Below, piece by piece: positions 1 to 12,223 of a stretch of 64,000 bases of DNA. The stretch comes from Bos javanicus. Taxonomy: Eukaryota > Chordata > Mammalia > Artiodactyla > Bovidae. The notes beneath the pieces are model-generated. The model ran no database searches. It was not told the origin of the DNA and saw nothing but the letters and a program-made list of their open reading frames with translations. Position 1 is the stretch's first letter, and each line of letters begins with the position of its first letter. The translations under genes were made by a program, and so were the position numbers. The stretch spans positions 1-64,000 of the forward strand of contig NW_026893843.1 in assembly GCF_032452875.1 (NCBI RefSeq). The letters are read 5' to 3'.

Positions 1-1114
1 TTTGGGGAAAGGCATAATGCAGGGACAGAAAGGCTTTTTAAAGTTTCTTATAGCATAGAATATTGGGACTGACCCAGTTTATTATCAATAAAATAGAGTT
101 TATTATATATTTTATCTCATGCAAATGTATACATAGCTTAAAAAAGAAATTCCTTGTTTCTTTTTGGGACCCATTAATTGCCCAGTGCTTTTATTTTTAC
201 ACTTTGATTTTAAATTCTCTATTAATTTCATTGATTTAAGTAAAATTTAGAAGTTATAGTTCATATATAGGCAACCTTCACAGATGCTTAATATTTTAAC
301 TTATGAAACATATTTTAATCAGCTGCTAAAAAGTGCTCTGAAATTATACCATATCCATGTAAATGAACAAAATATACCTGAAAATTTTGGTCAATTAGTT
401 TTTTTTTCTGTGTGTGTGTGGTTCAGAAATAACTTTTCTGAGTTAATGCTGTCACTAAGTGCTAAATCTGAGATTTCAATGCAGTTTTTTTTTTTTTTAA
501 CTCCAAATAAAGTTCTTAATTTTTCACTGTTATTTTATTTCAAGCACATTAGTTAAGGAAAGGTTAGAATTGTAATGTCACTGAAATGTCTCCTGTATCT
601 ATCAGTTAATTTATATTTTGTGATGGATTCCTTGCTAGACTACCTACTGGTCCATTTTTCAAAATTCATTTGCATATTTGTATTTATTTTCTGTACCTAA
701 TTCCTGTTTTTCATCTTACTCTGTATAGTAAACATCTTTGTATAAGTTCCATGGATTTGAGAGAGAAAGAGAAAGCAACAGGAAGAGAAGGAAAGTAGGA
801 GAGAGGTTTGGAGAGAAAAAGAAAATAGAATTTTTAAAGATTAAGGTAATTTTTATGATGCTCCAAATTTATTAATACATATTTGTACTATTAATTGATG
901 CTTTAAGACTATTTTATTAATATAACAATTCAAACCTAATGATACCTTATTGTTTTTGTCTCTGTGTTCTCATGATTATTATGTAAGTTGTATGAATTTA
1001 TACAGAAATAAAATTTAATTGTATTTTTTTTACACTAGACTTTTGTGAGAATTAAATGAACATTTTTTGGTGTGGTAAACTCTTGCCTGTATTGTTGGTT
1101 TTTAATCCCTAAGC
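1..1114. other. AT-rich stretch, no gene seen
   Basis: No convincing coding region or dispersed repeat is recognised here. The longest open frame near 284-556 is AT-rich, has long T runs and matches no family I know. A purine-rich tract (GA-rich) lies near 755-830. Confidence 0.6.
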
Positions 1115-1302
1115 CATATCTGACTCTGTTACCCCATGGACTGTAGCCTGCCAGGCTCCTCTGTCCTTGGGATTTCCCAGGCACGATTACTGGAGTGAAT
1201 TGCCATTTCCTTCTCCAGGGGATCTTCTTAAGCCAGGATTTGAACCCAGGTCTCCTGCATTGGCAGGCAGATTCTTTACCACTGACCAACCAGGGAAGCC
1301 CT
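1115..1302 (-). repeat. Bov-tA SINE, antisense
   Basis: Read on the minus strand it begins with the tRNA-derived head (the plus strand ends in the typical 'accagggaagccc') and runs into the BovA body (ctggagtgaattgcc, ctccaggggatctt). Diverged copy. The small minus-strand frame over it is repeat sequence, not a gene. Confidence 0.88.
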
Positions 1303-1897
1303 TAAACTCATACTTATCAATTTATTTTGTGCATTAGAAATGTCTTCTACATGGATTTATGGAAACATTTCTGGGAAAATAAAGATGTGACTTTCTTCTA
1401 ACAGCAAGCTGAAGCTTTATTCTTCCTGAGGTATGGACAATTAAATTCAATAAAAATGTAGCATGTTTAACATCATAAACTATTAAATTCAGCCTGACCC
1501 TGTATATGGCAGATTTCTCACTACTTAAATACTTTTTTAATTATGGCAAGCTGAAGAAAAAACAAAAGTTAACATGCCAAAAATCTGCCCCTTAATGTGA
1601 TGAATCCAGTAATTAATTTTGTTTCAATAATAAGATTTCAGTTCAGATACAAAAATGTCTTTAACTTAAAAAAAAGTCATACACTTCCCTTTGTTCCTAT
1701 ACCACCAATTAAGTAATAGTGTAATGACATTGGAGAAAAAATAGAAACTCCATTAGCAACTATAATATAATAAAAGAACATCCACAATTTGTTTTTGACT
1801 GAAATATATTTCAAAAATATTTCCAAGGACTTTGCAGAGATAATAAGACTATGAATTGAGAAGCACCTCACATGTTACTGAGAAAAAATTTGAAAAT
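1303..1897. other. AT-rich stretch, no gene seen
   Basis: No gene or recognisable repeat. Open frames are short and rich in A/T codons. It ends where the first copy of the duplicated X segment begins. Confidence 0.5.
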
Positions 1898-2484
1898 CAG
1901 TACCGATATGATAAGCTGCAGAGGTCAAAATGAACAACTTAGTAACATGTATTCTTAGAAAATAAGAAAAAAAAATAAAATCATATCGTTATTTTTTGCA
2001 AAAAGAGTACATCTCCAAAATACTGTATGCTCTTCAATTCAACACTGGAAGCTAATGGAATAGGATAATGATATTAAATGATTTTACTTAAACAGGCAGC
2101 TCTGCACAATAAGTTGAAATAAGTTTCATTTATGCCATTTTCTAGTTATCTGGAAGCACTTAAATAATTTTTATATTATTTTCTTATTTTAAGCAAATCA
2201 AAATCTTGCTATGTGTGCTTACTTACTTCCATTTTTACAATTGTGGATGTAAAAAGGCACTTCAGGCACCTCATAGCAAAGCTAGTATGTAGTTGTATAC
2301 TTTCCACAATAACATTTCAATATTGAAAGAACTACATTTATTCATATCTGTGGACTTTAAACTATGAAAACATGATAAAGAATGTAACAAAAAATAAGCT
2401 GTAAAATAAACTACTTTAATTGACATGGTATTTTAACATGATTAATTTAGCCAACAACTAAATGTAATAACTTGTAATGTAATC
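1898..2484 (+). repeat. Old duplicated segment X, copy 1
   Basis: This block aligns by eye along its whole length with 7446-8047. Shared landmarks in order are gataagctgcagagg, agctctgcacaa.aagttgaaat, cttccatttttaca, atagcaaagctagta, and gacatggtattttaacatgat. Identity looks like roughly 80 percent with small indels. It is non-coding. Copy 2 lies just upstream of the OR5T-like pseudogene, so X may be OR upstream sequence whose partner exon is missing here. Confidence 0.8.
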
Positions 2485-2628
2485 CCATTTTAGGGAAACA
2501 TTTTCAGCTTAGAGTCTTTATTTAGGAGGTAGCCCTATTAAAACTAAAATGATTTTACACCCCCAAAATATTAATGATAATGGAAGGATTGATAGAAGGA
2601 AGGGAAAATACATATAATACTGATACAA

Positions 2629-3006
2629 TTAACTTTGAAAGACATGCCCTTGCAATGAAAAGGAAGTCTGTTGGAAGCAGGGTTTAATATGAGCACAGTA
2701 GGGATGTTTTTGTACCTTGTTCATTGTCCCCGACACCAAGGAATGGTGGCATCTACCAGGGCTCACAGAGTGGAAAGAGTCAAAAGAAAACAGGCAAAGC
2801 TGAGTCAGGACCAGGCCTGCAGGGAAAGCCAGGAAGATGTGGTGGAGCTTAGCTTGGGACAAGCTCCATATGCCAGTCAGTCCTACCTAACTCTCTGAAT
2901 TGTGCTTGTCTTTTGTCATCCTTGAGAATTGAGTGTGATCTTGGTAAATTCTAATGCCTAGTCTCTGTATTCTGTGATGAATTATTGAATGAATTTACTA
3001 TCCATA
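2629..3006 (+). repeat. Old duplicated segment A, copy 1, first part
   Basis: It aligns with 4925-5270. Shared landmarks are tgcaatgaaa, gaggtct/gaagtct, gtcagga/cagcaccag, ctgaattgtg.ttgtctttt and gtgatcttg.ta. It is clearly more diverged than segment X. The overlapping 75- and 77-codon frames on opposite strands show no family match and are not carried as open frames in the other copy, so I do not call a gene. Confidence 0.65.
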
Positions 3007-3178
3007 AGTTCAGTTCATTCAGTCACTCAGTCATGTCCAACTCTTTGAGAACCCCTGGACTGCAGCACGCCAGGCTTCCCTGTCCATCACCAATCCCAGA
3101 GTTTACCCAAACTCACATTCATTGAGACAGTGATGCCATCCAACCATCTCATTCTCTGTCATCCCCTTCTCCTCCCAT
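3007..3178 (-). repeat. BovB LINE 3' fragment, antisense
   Basis: The BovB 3' end is read on the minus strand: the plus strand starts with the cagttcattcagtcactcag tail, followed by the conserved block ending in catctcattctctgtcatcc. It is inserted within segment A copy 1; copy B (about 5270-5290) lacks it. Confidence 0.85.
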
Positions 3179-3416
3179 ACTCTGGATGAAATGATAAGAG
3201 GGAGAGAAATGCGCTGACACAAAGAGCATAAAAATAGCAACAGGCATTTGAACACACATGTGTGAACCACAGACTGGGAATAGACTGCTGCCAATGCAGA
3301 GATCTGAGATTGGAGCAGAGTGATTAGAACTGGAGTCCAAACCAATGATCCCATGGAATATGATATGGGAGTAGGTGAGCTGTGGTTTTCCTATTGATTA
3401 GATTATGTTTGCTTAA
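3179..3416 (+). repeat. Old duplicated segment A, copy 1, second part
   Basis: It aligns with 5285-5530. Shared landmarks are gatgaaat, catttgaacac/atttgaacatg, aaccacagactggga.tag, gctgccaat and attgattag. It continues segment A after the BovB insertion. No gene. Confidence 0.6.
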
Positions 3417-3517
3417 GCTGCTGCTGCTGCTAAGTCACTTCAGTCGTGTCCGACTCTGTTTGACCCCAGAGACGGCAGCCCACCAGGCTTCCCCGCCCCT
3501 GGGATTCTCCAGGCAAG
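3417..3517 (-). repeat. Bov-A2 SINE fragment, antisense
   Basis: Starts with the (CTG)n tail in reverse orientation, then aagtcacttcagtcgtgtcc and gggattctccaggcaag. One truncated monomer. Confidence 0.85.
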
Positions 3518-3812
3518 CACACTAGTCAGATATATAAGTATCAAATTACTAGTAATTGCAATTACAGTAACATAGCTATTTTGGATTATATGAGAAGAAA
3601 GTTGACACTACATATTTTAAGGTAAAGATTTCATGCCTATGGGACTGTGTGTGTGTAAATATACGTAGAATATATACCAATGTACATAAATTGAAATCCT
3701 AACCTTCTGTACTTCAGAATGTAACTATTATACCAATAGGATTTTCATGGAGATAATTAACTTTAAGTCTTTAGTTATTGTTGCTAAATCACTAAATCAC
3801 TTTAGCTGATCT
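3518..3812. other. AT-rich spacer, no gene seen
   Basis: No gene recognised. It may carry the weakly aligning end of segment A. Confidence 0.4.
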
Positions 3813-4052
3813 TGCTAAAATCACTAAATCACTTCTGACTCTGTTGCAACCCCATGAACAGAGGAGCTTGATGGACCCCATTGACTGTAGCCCACCAGAC
3901 TTCTCTGTCCATGGGCTTTCCCAGACAAGAATACTGGAGTGTGTTGCCTTTTCCTTCTCCAGGGAATCTTCTTGACCCAGGGATTGAACCCACATCTGTA
4001 GTGTCTCCTGTGTTGGCAGGCTAATTCTTTACCAAAGCACCATCTGAGAAAC
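3813..4052 (-). repeat. Bov-tA SINE, antisense
   Basis: BovA body then tRNA-derived head in reverse (tgttggcaggctaattctttacc). The two overlapping minus-strand frames here are repeat sequence. Confidence 0.85.
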
Positions 4053-4264
4053 CATAATTCTAGGTACTTCTTCTGTACGTACATACTATGTACATACTTC
4101 TGTATGTATTCTATGATTTATAAATTTAACGGATGCATAACTGTACCTATTTTGTCTTATTTATAGCTAGTTTTTTCAATATATATGTGTTTATTTTTCT
4201 TTAAAGCATAAAATTTAATCTTGTAATATTGAATTATGTTTAAGAATCTCTTCAATGCCGAATG

Positions 4265-4301
<37 letters not shown>

Positions 4302-4478
4302 CATATACACACACTATTCAACAACACACTTGCATAGTTTGGATTTGCAGCTATAACTATCAGTGAACATGGTTTAGTTTTGATATTTAGTAGAAGAAAC
4401 CGAATGAATAGCAGTGAGGAGAGTGTCCCAAACAGGAGAAATAAGAGCAGAGATATTGCATAGGAATAAATACAATAA
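4053..4478. other. AT-rich spacer with microsatellite, no gene seen
   Basis: AT-rich sequence around a dinucleotide repeat. No coding region. Confidence 0.5.
4267..4299. repeat. (AC)n microsatellite
   Basis: About 16 uninterrupted AC units, followed by a short imperfect continuation. Likely polymorphic in length. Confidence 0.95.
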
Positions 4479-4662
4479 GGGCTTCCCTGACGGCTTAAGC
4501 AGTGAAGAAGAAACTTCCTGCAATGCAGGAGACCCAGGTTCGATCCCTGGGTCAGGAAGACGCCCTAAAGTAGGAAGTGGCAACCCACTCCAGTATTCTT
4601 GCTTGGAGAATTCCATGGACAGAGGAGCCTGGCGGACTATAGTCCACGGTGTTGCAAAGATA
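4479..4662 (+). repeat. Bov-tA SINE
   Basis: Full head-to-body order on the plus strand: gggcttccctgacggctt, the tRNA B-box-like ggttcgatccctgggtc, then cccactccagtattcttgc. The 106-codon plus frame across it is repeat sequence. Confidence 0.92.
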
Positions 4663-4924
4663 TGGAGACAACAGAGCTACCAGCACTTTGAAACAGGTAA
4701 TATAGGTGAGAGAGTTCTGCACAAGAACTGTTGAATTGTAATTTAAACTTAATTCCAATTCACAAAAGTATCATTAGGTTGGACCCTGAATCTTAGAAAA
4801 TTGTCTTGGATTTAAAAATAAGGATGTTCCTTTAAGAAGAAAATGAGTTTTTGCAAATTGTAATTAAAAGTTAATAAATACAAATGGGCGAAAGCAGGAA
4901 AGGGAACAGTACATCTTAAAGTTA

Positions 4925-5530
4925 TCTCTGAAGGACACATGTCTTTGCAATGAAATGAGGTCTATTGGAAACAAGGCTTAAACATGCATGTAGGAGGGAC
5001 CCTTCTGTAATGAGGTTCTTGGGCCTGAGCATGAGGAGTGGGGGTTTCTGCAGGGGCATATCAGAGTTGAAAGGGTCCAAGGAACAGAGAGCTAAAATCT
5101 GAGTCAGCACCAGACCTGTAATCAAATCCATAAAGGTGGATTGGGGCTCAGCTGTGGAAAGAACCGAATACACAGGCCAGTTATACACTAGTCTCTGAAT
5201 TGTGTTTGTCTTTTTTTAATGTGTGATCTTGATAGATGTCAATGCCTGGACTTTATTTTCTGTGAGAAATTAAAGTATTGCTTAGCACTCAAGCTCTGAA
5301 TGAAATAACAAAAATGGAAGAAATGCATCCTTACAAATCAGCATGGTAATTAACACCAGGAATTTGAACATGTTATCTGTGGTCCCCAAACCACAGACTG
5401 GGATTAGACAGCTGCCAATGAATAAATCTAAGGATAGATCAGAATGCTTTGAAATGAATTCAGATACCAATGACTCCATGATATGGAACCATATGAACTA
5501 CGGTTTTGGTATTGATTAGCTGGAATTGAA
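4925..5530 (+). repeat. Old duplicated segment A, copy 2
   Basis: Uninterrupted counterpart of 2629-3416, without the BovB insert of copy 1. Short minus-strand frames of 88 and 65 codons lie here but correspond to no family I recognise and are not preserved in the other copy. No gene called. Confidence 0.6.
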
Positions 5531-5711
5531 TTAAGCTACTCAGATATAATGTTAATAACGTGAATATTGGGGACTATACATTCTAGTTATATCAAGATGA
5601 AAGAAGAAAAGAATACATAATATGCTAAAGAACAGTTACATACACATATGCCTGTGTGTGTTTGTGTTGTATCAATCAACATGCCTTTTACGTACAAGCA
5701 TTAATATGTGT

Positions 5712-7441
5712 GTGAAGAGATAAGAAAGCCTTCTTCAGCAATCAATGCAAAGAAATAGAGGAAAACAACAGAATGGGAAAGACTAGGGATCTCTTCAAGA
5801 AAATCAGAGATACCAAAGGAACATTTCATGCAAAGATGGGCTCGATAAAGGACAGAAATGGTATGGACATAAAAAAGCAGAAGATATTAAGAAGAGATGG
5901 CAAGAATACACAGAACTGTACAAAAAAGATCTTCACAACCCAGATAATCACGATGGTGTGATCACTGACCTAGAGCCAGACATCCTGGAATGTGAAGTCA
6001 AGTGGGCCTTAGAAAGCATCACTATGAACAAAGCTAGTGGGGGTGATAGAATTCCAGTTGAGCTATTCCAAATCCTGAAGGATGATGCTGTGAAAGTGCT
6101 GCACTCAATATGCCAGCAAATTTGGAAAACTCAACAGTGGCCACAGGACTAGAAAAGGTCAGTTTTCATTCCAATCCCAAAGAATGCTCAAACTACCACA
6201 CAATTGCACTCATCTCACATGCTAGTAAAGTAATGCTCAAAATTCTCCAAGCCAGGCTTCAGCAATATGTGAACCATGAACTTCCTGATGTTCAACCTGG
6301 TTTTAGAAAAGACAGAGGAACCAGAGATCAAATTGCCAAAATCCACTGGATCACGGAAAAAGCAAGAGAGTTCCAAAAATACATCTATTTCTGCTTTATT
6401 GACTGTGCCAAAGCCTTTGACTGTGTGGATCACAATAAACTGTGGAAAATTCTGAAAGAGATGGGCATAGCAGACCACCTGAACTGCCTCTTGAGAAATG
6501 TGTATGCAGGTCAGGAAGCAAGTTAGAACTGGACATGGAACAACAGACTGGTTCCAAATAGGACAAAGAGTACATCAAGGCTGCATATTGTCACCTGGCT
6601 TATTTAACTTATATGCAGAGTACATCATGAGAAATGCTGGACTGTAAGAAACACAAGCTGGAATCAAGATTGCCAGGAGAGATATCAATAACCTCAGATA
6701 TGCAGATGACACCACCCTTTTGGCAGAAAGTGAAGAGGAACTCAAAAGCCTGTTGATGAAAGTAAAAATGGAGAGTGAAAAAGTTGGCTTAAAGCTCAAC
6801 ATTCAGAAAAGGAAAATCATAGCATTCGGTCACATCACTTCATGAGAAATAGATGGGGAAACAGTGTAAACTGTCAGATTTTATTTTGGGGGCCATGAAA
6901 TTAAAAGACACTTACTCCTTGGAAGAAACCTAGATGAGCAACCTAGATAGCATATTCCAAAAGCAGACACATTACTTTGCCAACAAAGGTCCATCTAGTC
7001 AAGGCTATGGTTTTCCTGTGGTCATGTATGGATGTGAGAGTTGGACTGTGAAGAAGGCTGAGCACCAAAGAATTGATGCTTTTGAACTGTGGTGTTGGAG
7101 AAGACACTTGACAGTCCCTTGGACTGCAAGGAGAGCCAACCAGTCCATTCTGAAGGAGATCAGCCCTGGGATTTCTTTGGAAGGAATGATGCCAAAGCTG
7201 AAACTCCAGTACTTTGGCCACCTCATGCGAAGAGTTGACTCATTGAAAAAGACTCTGATGCTTGGAGGGATTGGGGGCAGGAGGAAGAAGGGACGACAGA
7301 GGATGAGATGGCTGGATGGCATCACTGACTCGATGGACGTGAGTCTGAGTGAACTCCGGGAGTTGGTGATGGACAGGGAGGCCTGGCGTGCTGCGATTCA
7401 TGGGGTCGCAAAGAGTCGGACATGACTGAGTGACTGAACTA
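5712..7441 (+). repeat. BovB LINE, 5'-truncated, decayed reverse transcriptase
   Basis: RTE-class LINE. Plus-strand translation, broken over several frames, gives the BovB reverse transcriptase order: a finger region (5958-6152), the motif A region (FIDCAKAFDCVDH, near 6395-6433), an intact YADDTTL motif C (near 6699-6719), and the C-terminal domain in one 163-codon frame (6934-7425). The endonuclease half is absent. Stops and frameshifts make it non-functional. The 3' end is the usual gagtcggacatgactgag followed by a short gaact tail. Segment X copy 2 begins directly after it. Confidence 0.93.
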
Positions 7442-7445
7442 AAAC

Positions 7446-8047
7446 AGTATGATAAGCTGCAGAGGCCAACATGATCACCTTAATGACACCTATTTTTAGA
7501 AAAAAATTAGTATTCATATTCTTATTCTTTGCAAAATGGGTACATATTCTCCAAAATACTGTCTGCTGTTCAGTGTATCATTGTTCTTGAATGGAAATTA
7601 ATGGGACAATATAACTGCCAGATAAATGGATATAAAATGATTTTGTTTAAACAAACAGCTCTGCACAAAAAGTTGAAATATAAGTTTCATTTATGCCATT
7701 TCTTACTTATCTGGAAACATTTCATATTACATAATTTTATATTGTTTTCTTATTTAAATCAAACTCAATCTTGTAATGTTTGATTACTTCCATTTTTACA
7801 GTTGTGAACATAAAAAGATACTTCATGCACCTTATAGCAAAGCTAGTATTTAATTGTGTACTTTCCACTATAATATTTCATAGTTGTAATAGTCCTATGG
7901 TTATTCATATTTGTTGATTTTAAAGCTATGTAGTATGAAAACAGATGGTAAAGAATATAACAAAAAATAAACTGGAAAATAAATCACTTAAATTGACATG
8001 GTATTTTAACATGATGAATCTAGTCAACAATTGAATGTAATAACTTT
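7446..8047 (+). repeat. Old duplicated segment X, copy 2
   Basis: Counterpart of 1898-2484 (see that entry). It starts right after the BovB 3' tail and ends about 200 bases before the OR5T-like start codon. Non-coding; the 84-codon frame at 7529-7783 is not preserved in copy 1. Confidence 0.8.
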
Positions 8048-8252
8048 TATTAACAGCAAAATGCATTCATTTGAATCCAACATCTTCATCACTGACCATT
8101 CCATAACTACAAAGGAAATCATTAGATCTTGATAAGAAACAAATAGGAAGATATAGTTGGGTGGATTCTATTTTCACAAAATACTGCCTTATCTATAGAG
8201 ATAAACTAAAAGGGTACAGCTCTCATCAGATTTAGATTCATACCAGATCCAG

Positions 8253-9178
8253 ATGAAAAATGTGACTGAAGTAAACATGTTTATACTGATGGGTTTTATG
8301 GATGATTTAGAGGTGCAAGTCTACCTATTTTTACTTTTTCTGGCAACCTATCTTTTTACACTGGTAGGAAGTTTGGGACTGGTTATGTTGGTCATTGTGG
8401 ATTCTCGGATCCAAAACCCAATGTACTCTTTTCTGAGTGTCTTGTCATTCCTGGATGCCTGCTATTCTTCAGTGGTCACTCCAAAAATGTTGATTAATTT
8501 CCTGTCAGAGAATAAAACCATATCATATCTTGGATGTGCAGCACAAATGCTTCTCTTTGTTACTTTTGGGACCACAGAATGCTTTCTTCTGGCTGCAATG
8601 GCATATGATCGCTACGTGGCCATCTACGACACCCTCCTGTATTCAGCCAGCATGGCTCCCAGACTCTACGTGCCACTCATCATTGCTTCCTATGTTGGTG
8701 GCATCGTGCATGCTACTGTACACACAGTGGCTACCTTCAGCCTCTCCTTCTGTGCCTCCAGTGAAATCAGACATGTCTTTTGTGACATCCCTCCCCTCCT
8801 CGCTATATCTTGCTCTGACACTCACACAAACCAGCTTCTGCTCTTCTACCTTGTGGGCTTCATTGAGATAGTCACCGTCCTGATTTTCCTGATCTCCTAT
8901 AGCTTCATTCTGTTGGCCATTCTGAGGATGCATTACGCTGAAGGGAAAAGGAAAGTCTTTTCTACTTGTGGTCTCATCTAACTGGAGTGACTATTTATCA
9001 TGGAACCATCCTCTTCACATATATGAGACCAACTTCCAGCTGTGACTCAAACCATGACATGATCGTGTCAACATTTTACACCATTATCATTCCCATGCTG
9101 AATCCTATCATCTACAGTTTAAGGAATAAAGATGTAAAAGAGGCAATAAAAAAATTGTTCAGAGAAGTTGGTTTATAA
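8253..9178 (+). pseudogene. Olfactory receptor pseudogene, OR5T-like, one-base frameshift
   Basis: A class II OR coding exon closest to subfamily OR5T: the first residues MKNVTEV and the block ECFLLAAMAYDRYVAI match my memory of human OR5T proteins. Helices 1-5 read in one frame from 8253. After KVFSTCG (about 8972) one base is missing, and the frame stops at 8979-8981. Helices 6-7, including PMLNPIIYSLRN, continue in the +2-shifted frame to the stop at 9176-9178. With that base ignored the length is normal (about 308 residues). The helix-1 GN motif is GS and the NPLLY after DRY is DTLLY, so decay goes beyond the frameshift. It is the only plus-strand OR in the window. If made, the protein would lack helices 6 and 7 and could not signal. 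It could be intact in other individuals. Confidence 0.9.
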
Positions 9179-9328
9179 CCATAGTGTATTTTTAGTACTG
9201 GATAAAGCTGCAAAGAACTTAAATGTTGCTATCTTGATGCTAAGTAACTAGAGAAGAAAATGCTCCATTTCAGTTACTAACGTTTGTGTAACCTAGAATA
9301 AAACATTACTAGTCCAACAAAAATAAGA

Positions 9329-11489
9329 CTGGGAGCTGACTGTGGCTCAGATCATAAACTCCTTATTGCCAAATTCAGACTTAAATTGAAGAAAGTGGGA
9401 AAACCACTAGACCATTCAGGTATGACCTAAATCAAATCCCTTATGACTATACAGTGGAAGTAACAAATAGATTTAAGGGACGAGATCTGATAGACAGAGG
9501 GCCTGATGAACTATGAAAACAAGTTCATGACATCATACAGGAGACAGGGATTAAGACGATCTCAAAGAAAAAGAAATGCAAAAAAGCAAAATGGCTGTCA
9601 GAGGAGGCCTTACAAATAGCTGTGAAAAGAGAGAAATGAAAAGCAAAGGAGAAAAAGAAAGATATACCCATTTGAATGCAGAGTTCCAAATAATAGCAAG
9701 AGAGATAACAAAGCCTTCCTCAGCCATCAATGCAAAGAGATAGAGGAAAACAATAGACACGGAAAGACTAGAGATCTCTTCAAGAAAATTACAGATACCA
9801 AGGGAACATTTCATCAAAGATGGGCTCAATAAAGGACAGAAATTGTATGGACCTAACAGAAGCAGAAGATATTAAGAAAAAGGAGCAAGAATACACAGAA
9901 GAATTGTACAAAAAGATCTTCATGAGCCAGATAATCATAATGGTGTGATCACTCACCTAGAGCCAGACATCCTGGAATGTGAAGTCAAGTGGGTCTTAGA
10001 AAGCATCACTACGAACAAAGCTAGTGGAGGTGATGGAATTCCAGTTAAGCTATTTCAAATCCTGAAAGATGATGCTGTGAAAGTGCTGCACTAAATATGC
10101 CAGCAAATTTGGAAACCTCAACAGTGGCCACAGGAGTGGAAAAGGTCAGTTTTCATTTCAATCCCAAAGAAAGGCAATGCCAAAAAATGCTCAAACTACC
10201 ACACAATTGCACTCGTCTCAGACGCTAGTAAAGTAATGCCCCAAATTCTCAAAGCCAGGAGTCAAAAATACGTGAACAGTGAACTTCCAGATGTTTAAGC
10301 TTGTGCTAGAAAAGGCAGAGGAACCAGAGATCAAATTGCCGACATCTGCTGGATCTTGCGAAAAGTAAGAGAGTTCCAGAAAAACATCTATTTCTGCTTT
10401 ACTGACTATGCTAAAGCCTTTGACTGTGTGGATCACAATAAACTGTGGAAAATTCTGAAAGAGATGGGAATAGCAGACCAACTGACCTGCCTCTTGAGAA
10501 ACCTGTATGCAGATCAGGAAGCAACAGTTAGAACAGAACATGGAACAGACTGGTTCCAAATAAGAAAAGGAGTACATCAAGGCTGTGTATTGTCACCCTG
10601 CTTATTTAACTTATATGCAGAGTATATCATGAGAATCGCTGGCTGGAAGAAGCAAAAGCTGACACCAAGATTGCCGGGAGAAATATCAATAACCTCAGAT
10701 ATGCAGATGACAGCACCCTTATGGCAGAAAGTGAAGAAGAACTAAAGAGCCTCTTGATGAAAGTGAAAGAGGAGAGTGAAAAAGTTGCCTTAAATCTCAA
10801 CATTCAGAAAACAAAGATCATGGTAAAAGGTCCCATCATCACTTCATGGCAAATAGATGGGGAAACAATGGAATCAGTGGCTGACTTTATTTTTCTGGTC
10901 TCCAAAATCACTGCAGATGGTGATTGCAGCATGAAATTAAAAGACACTTACTCCTTGGAAGGAAAGTTATGACCAACCTAGACAGCATATTAAAAAGCAG
11001 AGACATTACTTTGTCAACAAAGGTCTGTCTAGTCAAGGCTATGGTTTTTCCAGTAGTCATGCATGTATGTGAGAGTTGTACTATTAAGAAAGCTGAGCGC
11101 TAAAGAGTTGATGCTTTTGAACTGTGGTGTTGGAGAAGACTCTTGAGAGTCCCTTGGACTGCAAGGAGATCCAACCAGTCCATCCTAAAGGAAATCAACC
11201 TTGAATATTCATTGGAAGGACTGATGCTGAAGCTGAAATTCCAACACTTTGGCCACATGATGGGAAAAGCTGAGTCATTTGGAAAGACCCTGATGCTGGG
11301 AAAGATTGAGGGCAGGAGGAGAAGGGGACGACAGAGGATGAGATGGTTTGATGGCATAACCAATTCAATGGACATGGATTTGAGTAAACTCCACTAGTTG
11401 GTGATGGACAGGGAGGCCTGGCGTGCTGCAGTTCATGGGGTTGCAAAGAGTCAGACACGACTGAGCAACTGAACTGAACTGAACTGAGT
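9329..11489 (+). repeat. BovB LINE, longest copy in the window, 5'-truncated
   Basis: About 2.16 kb, starting in the linker just after the endonuclease (tgggagctgactgtggctca) and running to the 3' tail of three gaact units. Translation in shifting frames gives motif A (FTDYAKAFDCVDH, near 10398), the motif C region (near 10700), and a C-terminal domain at 11143-11397. Stops and frameshifts throughout mean it encodes nothing functional. Full-length BovB is about 3.2 kb, so roughly a third is missing at the 5' end. It lies about 150 bases after the OR5T-like pseudogene. Confidence 0.93.
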
Positions 11490-11665
11490 CCATCAATGTA
11501 ACATTTTACAAATATATTTCATATCATTTATATGCTGATTATTACATTTAAACTGATCCATATTAAGTATTCACTGATGTAAGTACTGCAGTTGTCATTC
11601 ATTCTGTGATTTGTTTCACATTCTATTGTTATAGCTATAATCTTGGGATTCGGTAGATTGATATT

Positions 11666-11929
11666 AAGCTAAGTCGCTTCAGTCGTGTCTGACTCTGTGA
11701 GACCCCACAGATGGCAGTCCACCAGGCTCCACCTCCCTGGGATTCTCCAGGCAAGAACACTGGAGTGGGTTGCCATTTCCTTCTCCAATGCATGAAAGAG
11801 AAAAGTGAAAGTGAAGTCACTCAGTCGTGTCTGACTCTTAGCGACCCCATGGACTGCAGCCTACCAGACTCCTCCGTCCATGGGATTTTCCAGGCAAGAG
11901 TACTGGAGTGGGGTGCCATTGCCTTCTCT
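11666..11929 (-). repeat. Bov-A2 SINE, antisense dimer
   Basis: Two BovA monomers separated by the linker aatgcatgaaagagaaaagt, read on the minus strand. Both strands show short frames that are purely repeat sequence. Confidence 0.93.
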
Positions 11930-12223
11930 GTGATTGACATTAGCTCACATTAATTATAGGAAGTCTTCAGCACACATCATGAAGTTACTTCTCCATTATG
12001 GAGCCCCTGTGAAGAACCTCCATGTGAGCTCACACAATATGTTCCATCCAGTTATATGGGCATGACTTTTCCAGTTTGTCTCAACATCATATATCTTTAT
12101 TCCATTATTAAGGTGTTTTCTGATTACTGTCAAATCATAGAAACAGATTAGGTCCATTTTGAAACTCCAAAAATTATACTGAAGGTAGATGGTAATATTT
12201 ATTGAGAATATGCTTAAGGTTAA
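11930..12223. other. Unique spacer, no gene seen
   Basis: Non-repetitive sequence without a supported gene. The similar spacer 11490-11665 is also empty. Confidence 0.45.

Noticed and set aside
2629..2898. Overlapping 75- and 77-codon frames on opposite strands
   Set aside because: Neither is kept in the duplicated copy at 4925-5170, and no family is recognised.
4479..4550. Possible tRNA gene (B-box-like ggttcgatccctgggtc)
   Set aside because: This is the tRNA-derived head of a Bov-tA SINE. It is continuous with the SINE body and does not fold as a complete cloverleaf.
6934..7425. 163-codon frame as a gene
   Set aside because: C-terminal domain of a BovB copy, with the rest of the element broken in other frames.
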